Assembly (NCBI GenBank): GCA_025201365.1
Contig: JAIXMF010000017.1
Location: forward strand, 372,001 to 436,000
DNA length: 64,000 nt
Source: Syncephalis plumigaleata
Lineage: Eukaryota > Zoopagomycota > Zoopagomycetes > Zoopagales > Piptocephalidaceae
Reading direction: 5' to 3'
Below are positions 26,360 to 39,186 of this stretch, in pieces. Numbering within the stretch: position 1 is the stretch's first letter; every line of letters starts with the position of its first letter. The notes under the pieces were generated by a model that saw only the letters and a program-made list of their open reading frames with translations, searched no databases and was not told the origin of the DNA. A program made the position numbers and the translations under genes.

Positions 26360-29300
26360 ATGTCCAAAATGATGGTCACCCACGCCTATCCTGACCCGTT
26401 AATCCGTCAGTTTATCGAGGAGAATGCTCGGGATCCAGTGGTGGCATTAAACAATGCACTTGCCATCGAGGCAGAGTATCGTCAATTATTCGCGCAACAA
26501 CCAAACGATACGCGTATTACCAATCCATACGTGCTCTTATTGGATGTGTTCAATCATCCGGAATTATGGCAACATCCTGAACGTATTAGCGAGGATGAAT
26601 TGGCGAAGCGTGGCTATGGCATCGTCATGCCAATCACGGAGAAGGAGAAGCAATACACGCCCAACACTCTGGCCATTTGTCACGATACGATCGATCAATT
26701 TAAGCGAAACTGGCGACTATTCACCGAGAATAGTCTAGAGAATCTCAATTGGAATAATGTATTTGCAGCAGGTAATGATAAGGATACATGTAGAGCAAGA
26801 TGGCATAACAAGTACTAATGACGAGTGTGGTGATGATGGTAACAACATAGGTGGCGCGATCAATGCTTGCTTATTGCCTATACCGGAGAAATCGGCAAAA
26901 TCGTATCGTACAATACGAGAGTACTATCACGAGAAGCAATACGCTAGTTCCGATATCGATTTGTTCATTTACGGTTTAGACGAGGAACAAGCTAAATTGA
27001 AGATGGAAGAGATATACAACTCAGTACGCGATAGGTAAGTGAATAGCGACAATAGAGTAATTGTTTACTTATCATCCATATGTACATGTATATATAGTAT
27101 ACCATGGGATGTTTCCTGCATACGTAGTAAGAATGTCGTTACACTCGTGTCAAAGTATCCCTATCGTCATATTCAGATTGTTCTGCGCCTCTATCGTAGT
27201 CCAGCTGAAGTGTTGATGGGATTTGACGTGGACTGCTGCTCAGTTGGCTACGACGGCAAGCGAGTGTGGGCATTGCCACGGGCACGCGAAGCAATCATTC
27301 GTTGTCAGAATCGAGTGGATTTAACACGCCGATCACCATCGTATGAGGTGCGATTAGCCAAATACTCTGGACGTGGCTTTGAGGTAAGCAAACAAATAGA
27401 TACGTAGCAAACAAAGCGAGCTAGTTGACTGATTAATTGCCTTAGATACTTGTACCTGGACTGGATCGTGAACGTATTAATCCCACCATTTACGAGCGTA
27501 GTTTCGAGAAACTTTACGGACTTGCTCGTCTACTTGTCATGGAAGAGTTGGGGACACCTGACGCGCGTTACGTGTTCCTGGAGAAGCGTCGACAACATCG
27601 TAAACGACCGGCACATAAGAATGCAGGAAGTTACGCGGCAAATCATCGTGGTAGCTTCGGTGATCTAAAGGGTGGCTCATTCGACAATAGCGATTACGAG
27701 ACTGTCCACCTGCCTTACGGCGCCAGCTGGAATGCCAACAACATTGTACACCGCTTGTACACCAAGGATATGATTCTTAATTCACCATGGTATCCAAAGA
27801 ATCGTGGCCGTAACATTAAATTCCATCGACATCCATGCTTCTTCGGCACGATGCAAGAAGTGATGGGAGATTGTTGTGGCCATTGCCCCGATATCACAAA
27901 GCTGAGTGAGGATGAGCAGCCGACACCAAACGAAATGGATGCCTACGTACAAGGCGTGATAGAGTTCATTAAGGACGATCCAGGCAGACAAGCTATCGGG
28001 TCATTCCATCCGATTACAGAGGGTGATTGGTCTGCTGGCGCGTACATTGATCAGCCGCAGCTCGATTTATGTTACGCTGCCTTTAACAATGATCTGGCAG
28101 CGGCTAAACGAATTATCGCCAATGCACAAGCAGAGGAAGCAGCATCAGCAAAAGAAAGCGAAGCAACGACAACAACAGCAGCAACAGCAAATGTAATTAC
28201 CGTGGCCACAGCACCTGCTTGTGTCAATACTCGTGATAGTGTTGGACGAACTCCATTACAATTGGCGGTAATTGGCGGACACGTAGAGATGGCAACGCTA
28301 CTCATCGACCATGGTGCCGAGATATGTGCTCGTGTGGCCGATGGACGTACTGTACTGCATTTGGCGGCACAACAAGGACACGTTCCACTTATTAAACTGC
28401 TGTTAGCGCGTAGTCAGTTGAATGAGAAGATTAAAGAAGAGCGTGAGGCAGCAGCAGCAGCAGCAGCACTAGATGAAACGATGAGCGATGCTGTCAGCGA
28501 GACTAGTTCTGTGGAAATGATCGATAAAGAAGAGTTGAGCGACTATCCCGGCGTAATTAACTGGAACAGCAACGATGACAATGAAGATCCTGAAGTGACA
28601 GATCCTGAAAAGATCGAGGACGACATCATCGATGTCAACATACCCGATTGGGATTATAAGGTAAATCGTAGCTAGTCTTCGTTAGTTGTAATACACATGT
28701 ATTTACGTTTTTTGCTATGCAGATGAGTGCAATGGAGCATGCCATATTCTTTGGTCATTTGGATGCGGTTAAAGTGCTCGTAGAGGCAGGTGCCGATCCA
28801 CGCCGCGTTATCAAGATCAATGCAAGACGCGTCATTTATTATCCATTAACGATTAGTATGGTAACCAAGGATGCCGATACTGGTGTTGAGATAGCAAAGT
28901 ATTTAATTAGCAAAGGAGCACGGCCCACGCAGGTAAGTAATGTCGTAGTGATGCAATGCAATGGAAATATTTACCCTAAGATGTCATACTAGTTAAACAG
29001 TAGAAATGAAGCAGTGGCCAAGGTGGCCATACACTATGGCCGCTTACCGTTTGTCGACCTTTTCTTAAGTTCCGTCGAGGAACCGGAGCAATATGTTAAT
29101 GATATGGATTACAGACACGTAACATCATTATGTAAGGCATTGGAGCAAGACAAACGAGGATTAGTGGAGTTACTGTTGAAATACGGAGCAAAGGTAATAT
29201 TATTAATGACATATACGTACACCAGTATCTAATAATGACAATGCTATGACAGCCGGAGATAACTTTACAGTATTGCAAGGATCGATGTGCACGTAGTAGG

Positions 29301-32300
29301 ACATCCCATCCTAGTCGTTACGTTACAGGCGGTGCCTCATATGAATATGACAGTGATCAGGCTGGCAAGAATATGTACGATAGCCTGAAGCAGCCCATCT
29401 TCTATACCGTGGGCAATGATTTGTATCCGCTCTTGGTGGAACGCGGTATCGAACTTAATTGCACGATCAACAACAAGAAAACACAGGAGAAAAAGACGGT
29501 ACTCGATGTGGTTTGCGATGAAATAAGCCAGTGGGAAAGTCGTCTAGAAAAGTTGAGACCATCGCCATCATCATCATCATCCACTGATGCTAGTAAGGAT
29601 AGTAAGCATGAGGAGCAACAGGAATACAGGAAGAAACTGTTGCAATTGTATCTCGATCAAATCGAACGTTGTCCCAAGGATAGTTACGAGAGATACTGCT
29701 GGGATTATGCTTACTACACTATGCGACAACCACCTAATCCGACAGTCAAGAAGGAGTTGGATGAAGCAGAGAAGAAAGAGCAAGAGGAAGCGATCAAAGA
29801 GATAGAATCGATTATTAGCAGGTTACAGAAACAGCGCGACTATCTGATTGAACATGGCGCTAAGCGTATCGTTCATACTCATGCCATGGATGTCGAAACC
29901 GCTGGTTCCCTAACGCATAATGCCGATGACCAGCAAGCATCTGCAGCATCCACAGATAAGCCTAAATCATTGGAGATACCGCAAATATTCAACTATACCA
30001 TACTGAATAAGACAAACATGCACTCTCGCGTGAATATATCGAAAGAGGAGGAGCCACTTTATAACGAGTTATTTGGAGCCGTTTGGAGTAACGACATTGC
30101 TACTGTCAAACGACTTACCACTACCACTACCACTACCACTAATGATGATGGTAGTGATACCACACGATATCCACTACATATAGTTGTTTACAATCAGAAT
30201 GCACAATCTTTATTACATATAGCGTGTATACGTGGGTATGCCACAATGGCTGCATTAATATTGAAGATCGCCGACAATCAATATGCCTCGGTGGTTAGCA
30301 AGGATAAGAAGAAGGATCGCAAGGAGAAATCCATCAATAACTACAATCTACCCATATGTAAGGATAACCAATATATATATATATATACATAGTAGTTATT
30401 AACGCATGCAATAATTGATAGATGATGAGGGATTAGATTCGGATTATCCTACGGATTCTTACGAGAGTAGCATAGCGGATGATAGCGAGGACGATGACGA
30501 GGAGACATTGAACGCTATTCGCGACAGAGATTTACCATTGATGCCTGGCAAACCATTGGAGAATGTTGTGTCACCCTACGAACTACTTACTAGAAGTAGT
30601 CCGGTCTATTTCGGTAGTATCATACCGGGGGGTTGGATCGAACGTGCACCGCCATCGAGCACTACGAGTGATGATGATAATGATGATGATAAGCATCGAC
30701 CATTTAAAACGTCTCTTATTAGTTTAACACCATTACAGGTGGCAAGCATGCGTGGTGACATTAAACTAGTGCGTGCCCTATTCGAAACAACGAAGAAACT
30801 AAAGAACGGTAAGTGTATTGCCAATCATCTCAGCTAATACAGTTTGTAATTAATGCTGATGTATTTATTATAGGATTCGATTTGAATAAGGGAATGCGTT
30901 CCGATGCCATACAAGCATTGCTAGAAAGCGAGTACAGCAATTACGTCTACTTCAACGATACTCGATTACACTCTGTTTCCTTGGCTGTAATGCTTGGCCA
31001 TGAAGATATTATCGATCTGTTTATCGAGTAAGTTACTATAATTAGCACTTCTTTCCTTCTTTCTTTTCCAGCTTATTGCAAGCATCATTACTTACTGCTT
31101 ATTGACATATTGTCGTGATTAGGGAAGCGGCAGCGGGTAGTCATTTCTCCGGTATTGATATCTATCGTGATTGCGAGGACATTGATAAAGATACCAGTCT
31201 AAGTCCACTCGATAATTATCTTGGTCTAAATGTCAATGGTAAAAAGAAGAAGGGCTGGATTATGCAACATAATCGAGGATCGCACAACTTGCACGAGCAA
31301 CCATTATTGCGTATTGCCATCTCGACGAATAATCATCGTAGTATGGCCTATTTAATCGGTAAACGATCATCCGATGCATTACGTCGATTTGCCGAGAAAC
31401 ACACGAATGATCGTCGTTCCTCAGTGCTAAGAAGCAAGGAAGACCTTGGCTTGGCTTGGAATCATCTACTTGGTATCGGTATGAAAGATGGACCTACACC
31501 ATTGCAGGTGGCGGTTAAGGCCGAGCAACCAGAAGCATTGCGCTACATGCTGGAACATTATCGGGACACGTACAAGGACAATGAGGCCGCGCTGCTTGAT
31601 ATAATCAATTATGGTACTGGTAATAATGTGGCACCACCTATTTACTTGGCGGTCCTGCAAGAATCGTACAAATGTTTCGATATCCTACTTGAATTCGGTG
31701 CTGATCCACTCGTCATCTTCCATGGCTGGAATATAGCACATCATGCCGCGTAAGTAGAATGAAGTAGAAGTCGTCATCATCGCATATGTTTATAATCTAT
31801 TATTAACCTTATTGTTATTGTTATTGCTATTGTTGTTTTTCCTACTCGTTCTTTATATTTTATTTCTAGGCATGATGACAAGTATAAGATGTTAAATCAT
31901 ATTGCCAGCAAAGTATCAACCGATCAATGGCATCAACTAATGCTGAGCCAGGCTGCACGATGCAATAGAACACCTCTAGCTATTGCAATTGCTAAAGCAC
32001 ATTATGCCGCTGTTCACACACTACTCGAGTTGTTGCCCGATTCGAAGGCTCTAAGTGTCTTTGACGTGGACTGCGAGTTCCCGATACATTTGGCGGTCAA
32101 GAGTCAGAATCCATTTATTGTAGGTCAAGTCATCAATAAGATACAATCATTGGACATGTGGTCATTGCTGGCCATTGAGAACGGTGCCGGTACCACAGCT
32201 TACGAGTTCTCCCGACAATTGTTGATGTCGCAATTCTACAGCAATGATTTACAACCAGTAGCGGAAGGATCGGGCGGTGTCACCATAGAGAAATACCTAG

Positions 32301-32671
32301 ATATGGTTCGACAATACGATCCCAACGATAAGGAAAAGGAGGTTCGCCCTGGAAACGCAACGGAAGTATACGAGGTAATGACCTATACGCAATCATTAAT
32401 GGCGAGTCAGGACAAGGTGTCACGTAGACCGATGGAACTACACGAGTTGCAGCAGTTGGTCAAGTTGGCTGCAAGCGATTCGCGACGTATAAGTAAGCTT
32501 CATTACTACGCACGTCGCTATGATAGACAACGTGATTCGCCTGTAGCATCATCTAGCTTCAGTATCTTCAAGGCGATATGGCGTGCTCAACGAGATACTC
32601 AATCGGCACCGCTCGTTAAGCCGGTCAAGTTCCGCTATTGTGTCCCAGACGTTATTGCAATCTATGGTTAA
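26360..32671 (+). CDS. Nucleotidyltransferase-like domain fused to a long ankyrin-repeat array
   Basis: Eleven exons (26360-26771, 26851-27034, 27098-27383, 27446-28660, 28723-28932, 28993-29193, 29253-30357, 30422-30808, 30874-31027, 31123-31749, 31870-32671) join exactly in frame to 1,860 residues. Residues about 1-130 are helical. Residues 136-245 look like a polymerase-beta-type nucleotidyltransferase core: AAGGAINACLLPIP (helix-turn Gly-Gly), SSDIDLFIYGL (Asp172 and Asp174) and GFDVDCCSVGYDG (Asp242/244 as the third acid). RHIQIVLRLYRSP is a strand before the third Asp. About ten or more ankyrin repeats follow from residue 555, for example RTPLQLAVIGGHVEMATLLIDHGA, here shown by its ends RTPLQLAV and LLIDHGA, then TVLHLAAQQGHV, MEHAIFFGHLDAV, LTPLQVASMRGD, PLLRIAIS and TPLQVAVKAEQ. 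Acidic and coiled segments separate repeat groups. There is no signal peptide or membrane segment. The substrate is unknown. Confidence 0.85.
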
Positions 32672-32750
32672 ACTCCTCAATACTTTATATCGCATATTAT
32701 TAACAATAGCAACAATAAAGGCATTGCCAGTTGTCATGTATACATGGTTT

Positions 32751-33103
32751 TCCGATCAGTTAACACTGTTAGTCTTTAACTTTTGTTCTTGTTAATAAAT
32801 AATCTTGCGCATTCATTAGCACCATCATTATTATTGAAGTCAATATATAACATTAGTATCTGTGTACGTCATTAACGCTCTCTATAGTACGTTCACCTTA
32901 TAACTCCTGTTGATCGTATTCATTATATGACTGCGTATACAGTATCTTAGTGTTATACATTGAACATCGTATGCGTATAAATGTGATACTTTATTAGCAT
33001 TCTGAATAAAACATTATATCTATTGACTATATCCTATATTGTAGCGTATCTATCAAAGTGCGTAACGTAGCTAACCGTAGTAGCATTTCGCTGATTGTAG
33101 ATG
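32751..33103 (-). repeat. Dispersed repeat family, long copy A
   Basis: A block of about 350 bases matches 50074-50427 in inverted orientation at roughly 90% identity by eye. Shared landmarks include TAACACTGTTAGTC, TTGTTCTTGTTAA, GCGCATTCATTAG, CATATTATATGACTGCG-like sequence and CTATCAAAGTG. It starts about 80 bases after the NTase-ankyrin stop. No open frame is shared, so I see no sign of a protein-coding element. Confidence 0.75.
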
Positions 33104-33389
33104 TTGCTTTGCAAATGCTTAAACATCATACGTTACTTCAAGTAGCTAGAATACAGAATACACTAGACACATATGCATTCAAATAAGCTAGATGTACCAT
33201 TACTATTATTATTTAGCAGATACATTCCTAGTGCAAGGTAAATTCTAGTTATGCAGAACATTGTTTGATGCGGCCTTAATGGCATTCGCATTGTGATAAA
33301 TAACATGAGACGAATGCTAAACAAAGAATAAAGCATTTGCTAATGGGGGATCACATACCCACATGCTGACAACGACATGATGGTAACTA

Positions 33390-33447
33390 CTATGCAAACT
33401 ATTTATTAATAAAAACAAAAGTTAAAGACTAACGATGTTAACCGGTG
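33390..33447 (+). repeat. Dispersed repeat family, short copy
   Basis: TTATTAATAAAAACAAAAGTT...GTTAACCGGTGGAAA matches the core of the family. The bases just beyond (CATTATCACTTCATGAGATGTAG) are the reverse complement of a string flanking the 24.2 kb copy, which hints at shared ends between copies. Confidence 0.6.
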
Positions 33448-33522
33448 GAAATTTGTAATATTGAATCATTATCACTTCATGAGATGTAGATAACGGCATT
33501 GTGCAATGCGATATAGATCAGT

Positions 33523-34536
33523 CTAGTTAGTTGTGGTATTGACGCCATATATTGGAGCAGTGATTGCTCGGGCTAATGCCAGCAATGCGTGGACTTGTTC
33601 TTCAGTTGCACCTACATTGGTGGCACCTTTAACATGTCCGCGTAATTGATTGGGCACTTGCATCGAGTGTAATACACCTATTGCAAGTAGCTCGCTTTCT
33701 ACTGGATCTAATAAATGATTATCAGATAATATCTTGCCATACATGTCTAGCATAATGAGGAGCATTAGTGATAAAGATGAATTGCGCGTATACTTTATTA
33801 CCTTGTAGAATCACTTCAATTAGATCGGGATAGGCATTATTAAGGTTATTGATAAGCTTTTCACCTATTATGCGTACATGTATTGGTTACAGGAATCATT
33901 ATTGCCAACTGAATGCCGTCGCTTACTGTGATGGGCATAGACATCATTGAAGAATTTCAGTCCGCGTTCACGCCACGCTTCAACTTGTTTAAAATCAGTA
34001 GCCACTCTACAATCAACGAGTATTATTATTATTATTAGCTTAGTATACCATTTATCCTGTCGCATAACTCTACCTGTGTGGTGTTGTAGGAAGTGCGTCA
34101 AGCACATCTCGATCAACTACCGCTACACATTCATTCATTGAATTAATGACCTACATTAGTAATGGAATACAATCAATTCATTAATAAATATCGATAGATT
34201 CGTGCTTTCTATAGACTTACTCGAGGTATACCACATACCGGTGCAGCTTTCAATAGTGCTTCTCTTACTGTTTGCACCAAATGTCCTTTTCTATTTACGT
34301 CTGATTGCAATTCTAGGGCGTGGCGTAGAATAGGTCCAGTCTGCTTTGGTTGATTGGCCGCAGCAAGAATAGCAATCTGTCAATGCGCGTTCATGTTAGT
34401 ATCAGTATTATTTGTCCATGCGTATACCATCTACCTTAGCTGCCGTGGCGAACGGCTGCGAGAAAGACGCGCCATGTTCCTCCCATTTCAATATATCCTG
34501 CGCGGTATATGGCGCGATAGCTTCCGGCATAGACAT
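33523..34536 (-). CDS. Carboxymuconolactone decarboxylase/AhpD-like protein, copy 1
   Basis: A member of the all-helical CMD family, probably a peroxiredoxin-like or hydrolase-type enzyme. The start at 34536 (MSMPEAIAPYT) matches copy 2's MTTSEAIAPYT. Several exons follow; the middle one encodes INSMNECVAVVDRDVLDALP, then a 67-base intron, then VATDFKQVEAWRERGLKFF. The last exon holds the CMD core: LDMYGKILSD, VESELLAIGVLHSM, RGHVKGATNVGATEEQ. AhpD proteins use a CxxC-type pair in this helix. Here I see HVKGATNVGATEEQ without cysteines, so thiol-disulfide chemistry is unlikely. It is divergent from copy 2, about 710 bases apart. Confidence 0.82.
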
Positions 34537-35249
34537 GTTGTCAATTGTCTGGTCCTTACTTTGTACAATGCGGTTGAGTGACCTGCTGGTCGAATGGTGC
34601 GATGAAAGCGGTAAATGAATACAGTGCAAAGCGAGGCATTCAGCGGCATTCCTGTTCCGAGTATTATTAAATACAAATGGTTCTACAATGACGCGTACCT
34701 CAAGAATAATAGTAGTGATAAAGAGTAAAAAACGTACAAGTGAATCTGATATGCATGCAAACGCGATATGCTCAGTCCTTTAGTATAAATAGCCATTTCC
34801 ATGATATCGCTACAAATAACTAACTGTTATCATCATCAATAGTTTGCTAGACTGAAATTGCTACTTGCATAATCATAGCTGTACATGCACTACGGATGCA
34901 TATTCTAAAATCAATGTTCGCCAACATGTAAACTGCCATGTGCTTCTAAACAGCAATAAGCTGTACTAATGCAGTCGGTTACTCGTAAACAATGCTGTAA
35001 ACTGGTATTTCGTAAATGTCCATGCAATTTAACTGTTGCGCGTGACTAGTACATTCACGCGGATATTGCTTCTCCACAAGGCCATCAAGAGCCGTAACTA
35101 TGTTTAAAAGCACCGCCATAAAGATGACAACAAGTTGTATTGACTCTCCATACCATTGTTACTAGTGCTCATTACTTCTTACTTTACCAGTATTCTTTTC
35201 CTTCTATTTAGTGCGTCTACCCTTTATTCCATTCAGTAAAATATACACC
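34537..35249. other. Shared upstream region between the divergent CMD-like paralogs
   Basis: About 710 bases separate the two start codons and must carry both promoters. No gene or clear motif is supported within it. Confidence 0.5.
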
Positions 35250-36283
35250 ATGACTACATCGGAAGCTATCGCACCCTATACCACCGAGGATTTGTTGACG
35301 TGGGAGAAGCTTACAGCATCATTTCCACAACCCTTCGCAACTGTATTAACTGTACGTAAATATCCGCATACCACGAGAGAGAGAGCAATCCTAGTCATAG
35401 TACCATTAGAACGACTAATATGATGCTGTCAATTATCCTATAGATAAACATCCTTACTGGTGCCAATCAATCAAAGCCAGCTGGTGTGGTTTTACGTCGT
35501 GCTCTTGAATCGTTACCGGACTTGCAGACTAAAGCACATCTTGTACACAAGGTCCGAGAGGGTCTACTGAAACTAGTCCCACTCTGTGGACTGCCAAGAG
35601 TAAGTCTATAGAAAGCACAATCTATCATATTTATTAATGAATTGATTGTATTCCACTACTAATGCAGGTCATTAATTCGATGAATGAATGTGTAGCGGTA
35701 GTTGATCGAGATGTGCTTGACCACTTCCTACAACACCACACAGGTAGAGTTATGCGACAGGATAAATGGTATACTAAGCTAATAATAATAATAATACTCG
35801 TTGATTGTAGAGTGGCTACTGATTTTAAACAAGTTGAAGCGTGGCGTGAACGCGGCAACAACTACTTTGAACGCGTCTATTCAGGACAAAGTACTTATAA
35901 TTCATAATTGATATCCTTGATTTATCGGCTAATTACTCTATTCAACCCTAGGCAATGAACTGGTCAATGTGCTGAATAATGCATATCCAGACTTGACGGA
36001 GATAATCCTACAAGGTAATTCGATCTATGCGCTGCATCTGCTTAATGATATTGATGTTGGCTACGTAGATACTTATGGCAAGATATTATCCGATACTCGG
36101 TTTATCACTCCAATGGAAACCGAATTATCCGCCGTGGGTGTCCTGTATGCCATGCAAGCGTATGGCCATATGGCAGGACACATGAAAGGATCGCGGAATA
36201 TGGGTGCCACTGAAGAGCAAGCTGATAAAGTGGTAGCATTAGCTAAGGCTATTACCGCCCCATTGGATGGTAAATGGGAGTAG
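35250..36283 (+). CDS. Carboxymuconolactone decarboxylase/AhpD-like protein, copy 2 (frame break)
   Basis: Paralog of copy 1, reading away from it. Exons encode MTTSEAIAPYTTEDLLTWEK, then AGVVLRRALESLPDL and VREGLLKLVPLCGLPRVINSMNE, then the CMD core VDTYGKILSDTRF, METELSAVGVLYAM and HMKGSRNMGATEEQ, with a stop at 36283. Relative to copy 1 one base is missing in the exon just before the 67-base intron (GACCAC versus GACGCAC), so normal splicing would leave the frame. Reading straight through the intron keeps an open, correctly framed sequence, because 67 minus 1 is divisible by three. So this copy is either a consensus error, a gene with a retained intron, or decaying. Confidence 0.75.
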
Positions 36284-36594
36284 ACCTACAAGGCAATGAA
36301 TAAATACGTATATATTGACCATTTTACGCTTGAGCACGACAAACTATGTAATAGTGGTTTATTACAGTATATGTTATCAATGGAATACGAGGATGCTCGA
36401 GTCTAACAATTTCAGTAGTCCTCAGATCAGGACCTAACCCGTAATAGCATCGATCCGAGTGCGACAGCCATTGTCCAAGCTCTAGTTTAGTCATGAGAAT
36501 AGATACTACTATGAAGCATGGATTGTAAAGTGTAATGGAATAAACAGTACATCTATCTATCATCTATCATCTATCATCTGTCTGTCCGTCTCTA

Positions 36595-38229
36595 CTATAG
36601 GTTATCCAGACCGGTGCCTTTAGGCAGAGACAGCGAGTAGCGTCGTTGATGCGCAGCACGTAGGAACATTTGCTGTAGAATAGATGCACATCGATCGTAG
36701 TACGCTTCGTTTCCTTTGACGAACGACCAGCCATTAACATCAATGACAAACGACTGGTCGCCCACGCGAAGCATATCAAAGCCGCAGATAGTCTGACCGA
36801 ATGCTCGACACACTTTACGTGCAATCTCCTTTTCCGTAGGCGTAAGCGGAGTGGTATGGCGTATTTCCTTGCCGTCTGGATTTCTAACCACCTTACCATC
36901 TACAACCGGAGATCTGTGCGCGCAAGAATAAATCAGATGTAAGTACAAAGCTTCATTCGTGTAGTATAGCCTCTTACTTGCGTGTCTCGGCATGAGCGTA
37001 GCTCACACCTGCTGTGTACACTTTGACATCCTCGGCTTTATTGACTCGCATGAATTTCTACAAAAAGAAATAAACACCACATAGTATTAGCAATCGACCA
37101 TATTGAATCCATACTACGTGCTATTCTCGTTTCCTTACCTCGTAAATGTAGGAACCATCGGTGCGCACCTCCTTTATATCGGGACAGAACTCGCTCGACT
37201 TGTTGGCGACCTTTCTAAACAGACATCGGGCGCCACCACCTTCTTTACTTGAATAATAAATACGTACATTATGGTCATCGCCATTCACCGGTTTCTCTAC
37301 AAATGGTTTCTGCATTACATGTCCATCATTTACAATGGTATCATCGTCCAGTTGAGCGAAGCCACTTATGTTACTAGCGGTGCTAGGAATGACATCTTTA
37401 TTTTCGGCATCGATATCAAACGACTTGACGCAATGTTGCGGCAATGATGCTTTCTGTCCGCATAGCTCAACGCCATAGCGACGTCTAAGACGCTCGGCTA
37501 GCTCGGTCGTTGCTGTCGGTCCTTGATCTCGAGTGACACTAATGCGAGGCGGTGTCGGAATGCCATTGGCATCGAGAATACGCAACACTAGTCGCCGATC
37601 TAGTAGAGCTTGCTGCAATCGCAAATCGTTAACACAGTAGGGCTGGTATCGTTCCGCATAGGTAATGGCCTTCTCCAAGGGGAATCCCTCCGAGTAGAAT
37701 GCAATGAGAAAGTCGCAACGTGGCCATGTGTCCACATCTAGCGAGAGACAGGTCAGCATTTAATAATGATACACTGGTTGGCAAGTTACCGTCGTTTAGA
37801 ATAGTCGATTCTTCAAAATATATGACATCAAAATGTTTAGTATTACACAGCCGAGTTAGAATGCTCAGCATTGGTTTGGACCGCGCCTTTTTATGCATCG
37901 CACACACACCAATTGTATCTAAATAAGTGGCCTAGTGTTACATTACTGCTACGAGTGCTCTAGCTACTATTGTGTTGCTTACATTTAGGTGGTTGAAACT
38001 CTTTAGGTGATTTTGGAGACGTGTTTCCTTGGCTCGACTGATTATCGGTCGCGACTGAAAGTACCGACTGGGTTGCTGTCGAGGCAGCAGAGGAATTGCC
38101 TGTATTGCCATTGCTGCTACTAGTGCTAGTACTGTCGCCGTTGCTATGCGGGGTGTGTTCACGATAGTGGTTATTTGCTGTATTTACAGCGATAGCAACG
38201 TCATTGCTCGCGGGTAAGGTGCTGTCCAT
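36595..38229 (-). CDS. VIP1: Inositol-pyrophosphate kinase Vip1/PPIP5K, kinase domain only
   Basis: Vip1/PPIP5K phosphorylates position 1 of InsP6 or 5-InsP7, making 1-InsP7 or InsP8, which signal phosphate and energy status. Five exons (38229-37983, 37918-37790, 37737-37139, 37057-36978, 36913-36595) join exactly in frame to 457 residues. After a Ser/Asn-rich leader of about 82 residues come the pre-ATP-grasp strand YTIGVCAMHKKARSKPM, WPRCDFLIAFYSEGFP, and the ATP-grasp core: MQKPFVEKPVNGDDHN, IYYSSKEGGG, YAHAETRKSPVVDGK, KVCRAFGQTICGFDMLR and VIDVNGWSFVKG. The protein stops about 40 residues after that motif. Family members are usually 1,000 residues or more, with a histidine-acid-phosphatase half that is wholly absent here; the next 310 bases hold no such sequence before the CMD gene. 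Confidence 0.93.
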
Positions 38230-39186
38230 AGGTGTGTGCGTACGTGTGTATATGCGTTTAAACAGGGAGTACAGATAAAGGAATAGGGAGACGACGAAGC
38301 TATAGCAGCGATACAAATACTAGCTACTGAAATTGTCGTGGAATGGATATGGTGAGCGGTATGTGCATAGGTGCAAATACTATGAGAAAGAACGAGGGAA
38401 GAGAGAGAGACGAAAGATGAGGGGAAGGAGGCTAGTCGATTTTGCCCAATCAAAATAGTGTCACATTGCGGATACTGGTAAATATGCAAAACATGTGCTA
38501 TCCATTAAATCGTATTAGACTAGAAACCCTTAGGAAGATGCTATATTAGTCTAGTAGAACGAAGTAAGCAATTAATGGTATTTAAGATGAAGATGAATTC
38601 AATCACATATAACATATATATGTATGTGTATACTGCTGTGTACTCGATTACAGCCAACTATTAAGTAATACAGCTAGTAATGAAGCAGCTTGTTAGCTAA
38701 TCCTCATTGATCACCATGTCTAGCTTGTCTACCAACAATTGCTTATAATAATGCTTCGATATCGTTGTAAGCAATATCTTAACATGTATTTACCAATAAA
38801 TTATCAAATGAGACACACTTGGTACATCTGAGATTCTAATATCGTTCATGCAATCCTACTTGCTTTTGTCGGGCCAATCAGTGTACTCCGTTTAATGTCA
38901 CGCCATGTCAATTATTATCGAGCCTTATTCAGCCTGCTATCTGTGTTGCTACAGAAAAGGAATGGCGTGGTCTACACCATTCGGCCAATCCAAGATACGT
39001 TTGAATATAATGTGTACACGGTCTTTTGTCACGTATAAGCTATTTAAGCAAGACGAGCAATAGCAGTAGCTATCTTCCATTTCCTCTTATAAGCGTCATT
39101 GCGTCTACTACTCCTCCACTTCTTGTGCCTCCTACTTGTTGTCAATATCAACGGTTTATACACTGGACATTACCACCTCAGCAATT
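38230..39186. other. Divergent upstream region of VIP1 and ERG25 copy 1
   Basis: Nearly 1 kb, AT-rich with GA-rich patches (38395-38430). It likely contains both promoters. No gene is supported. Confidence 0.5.
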
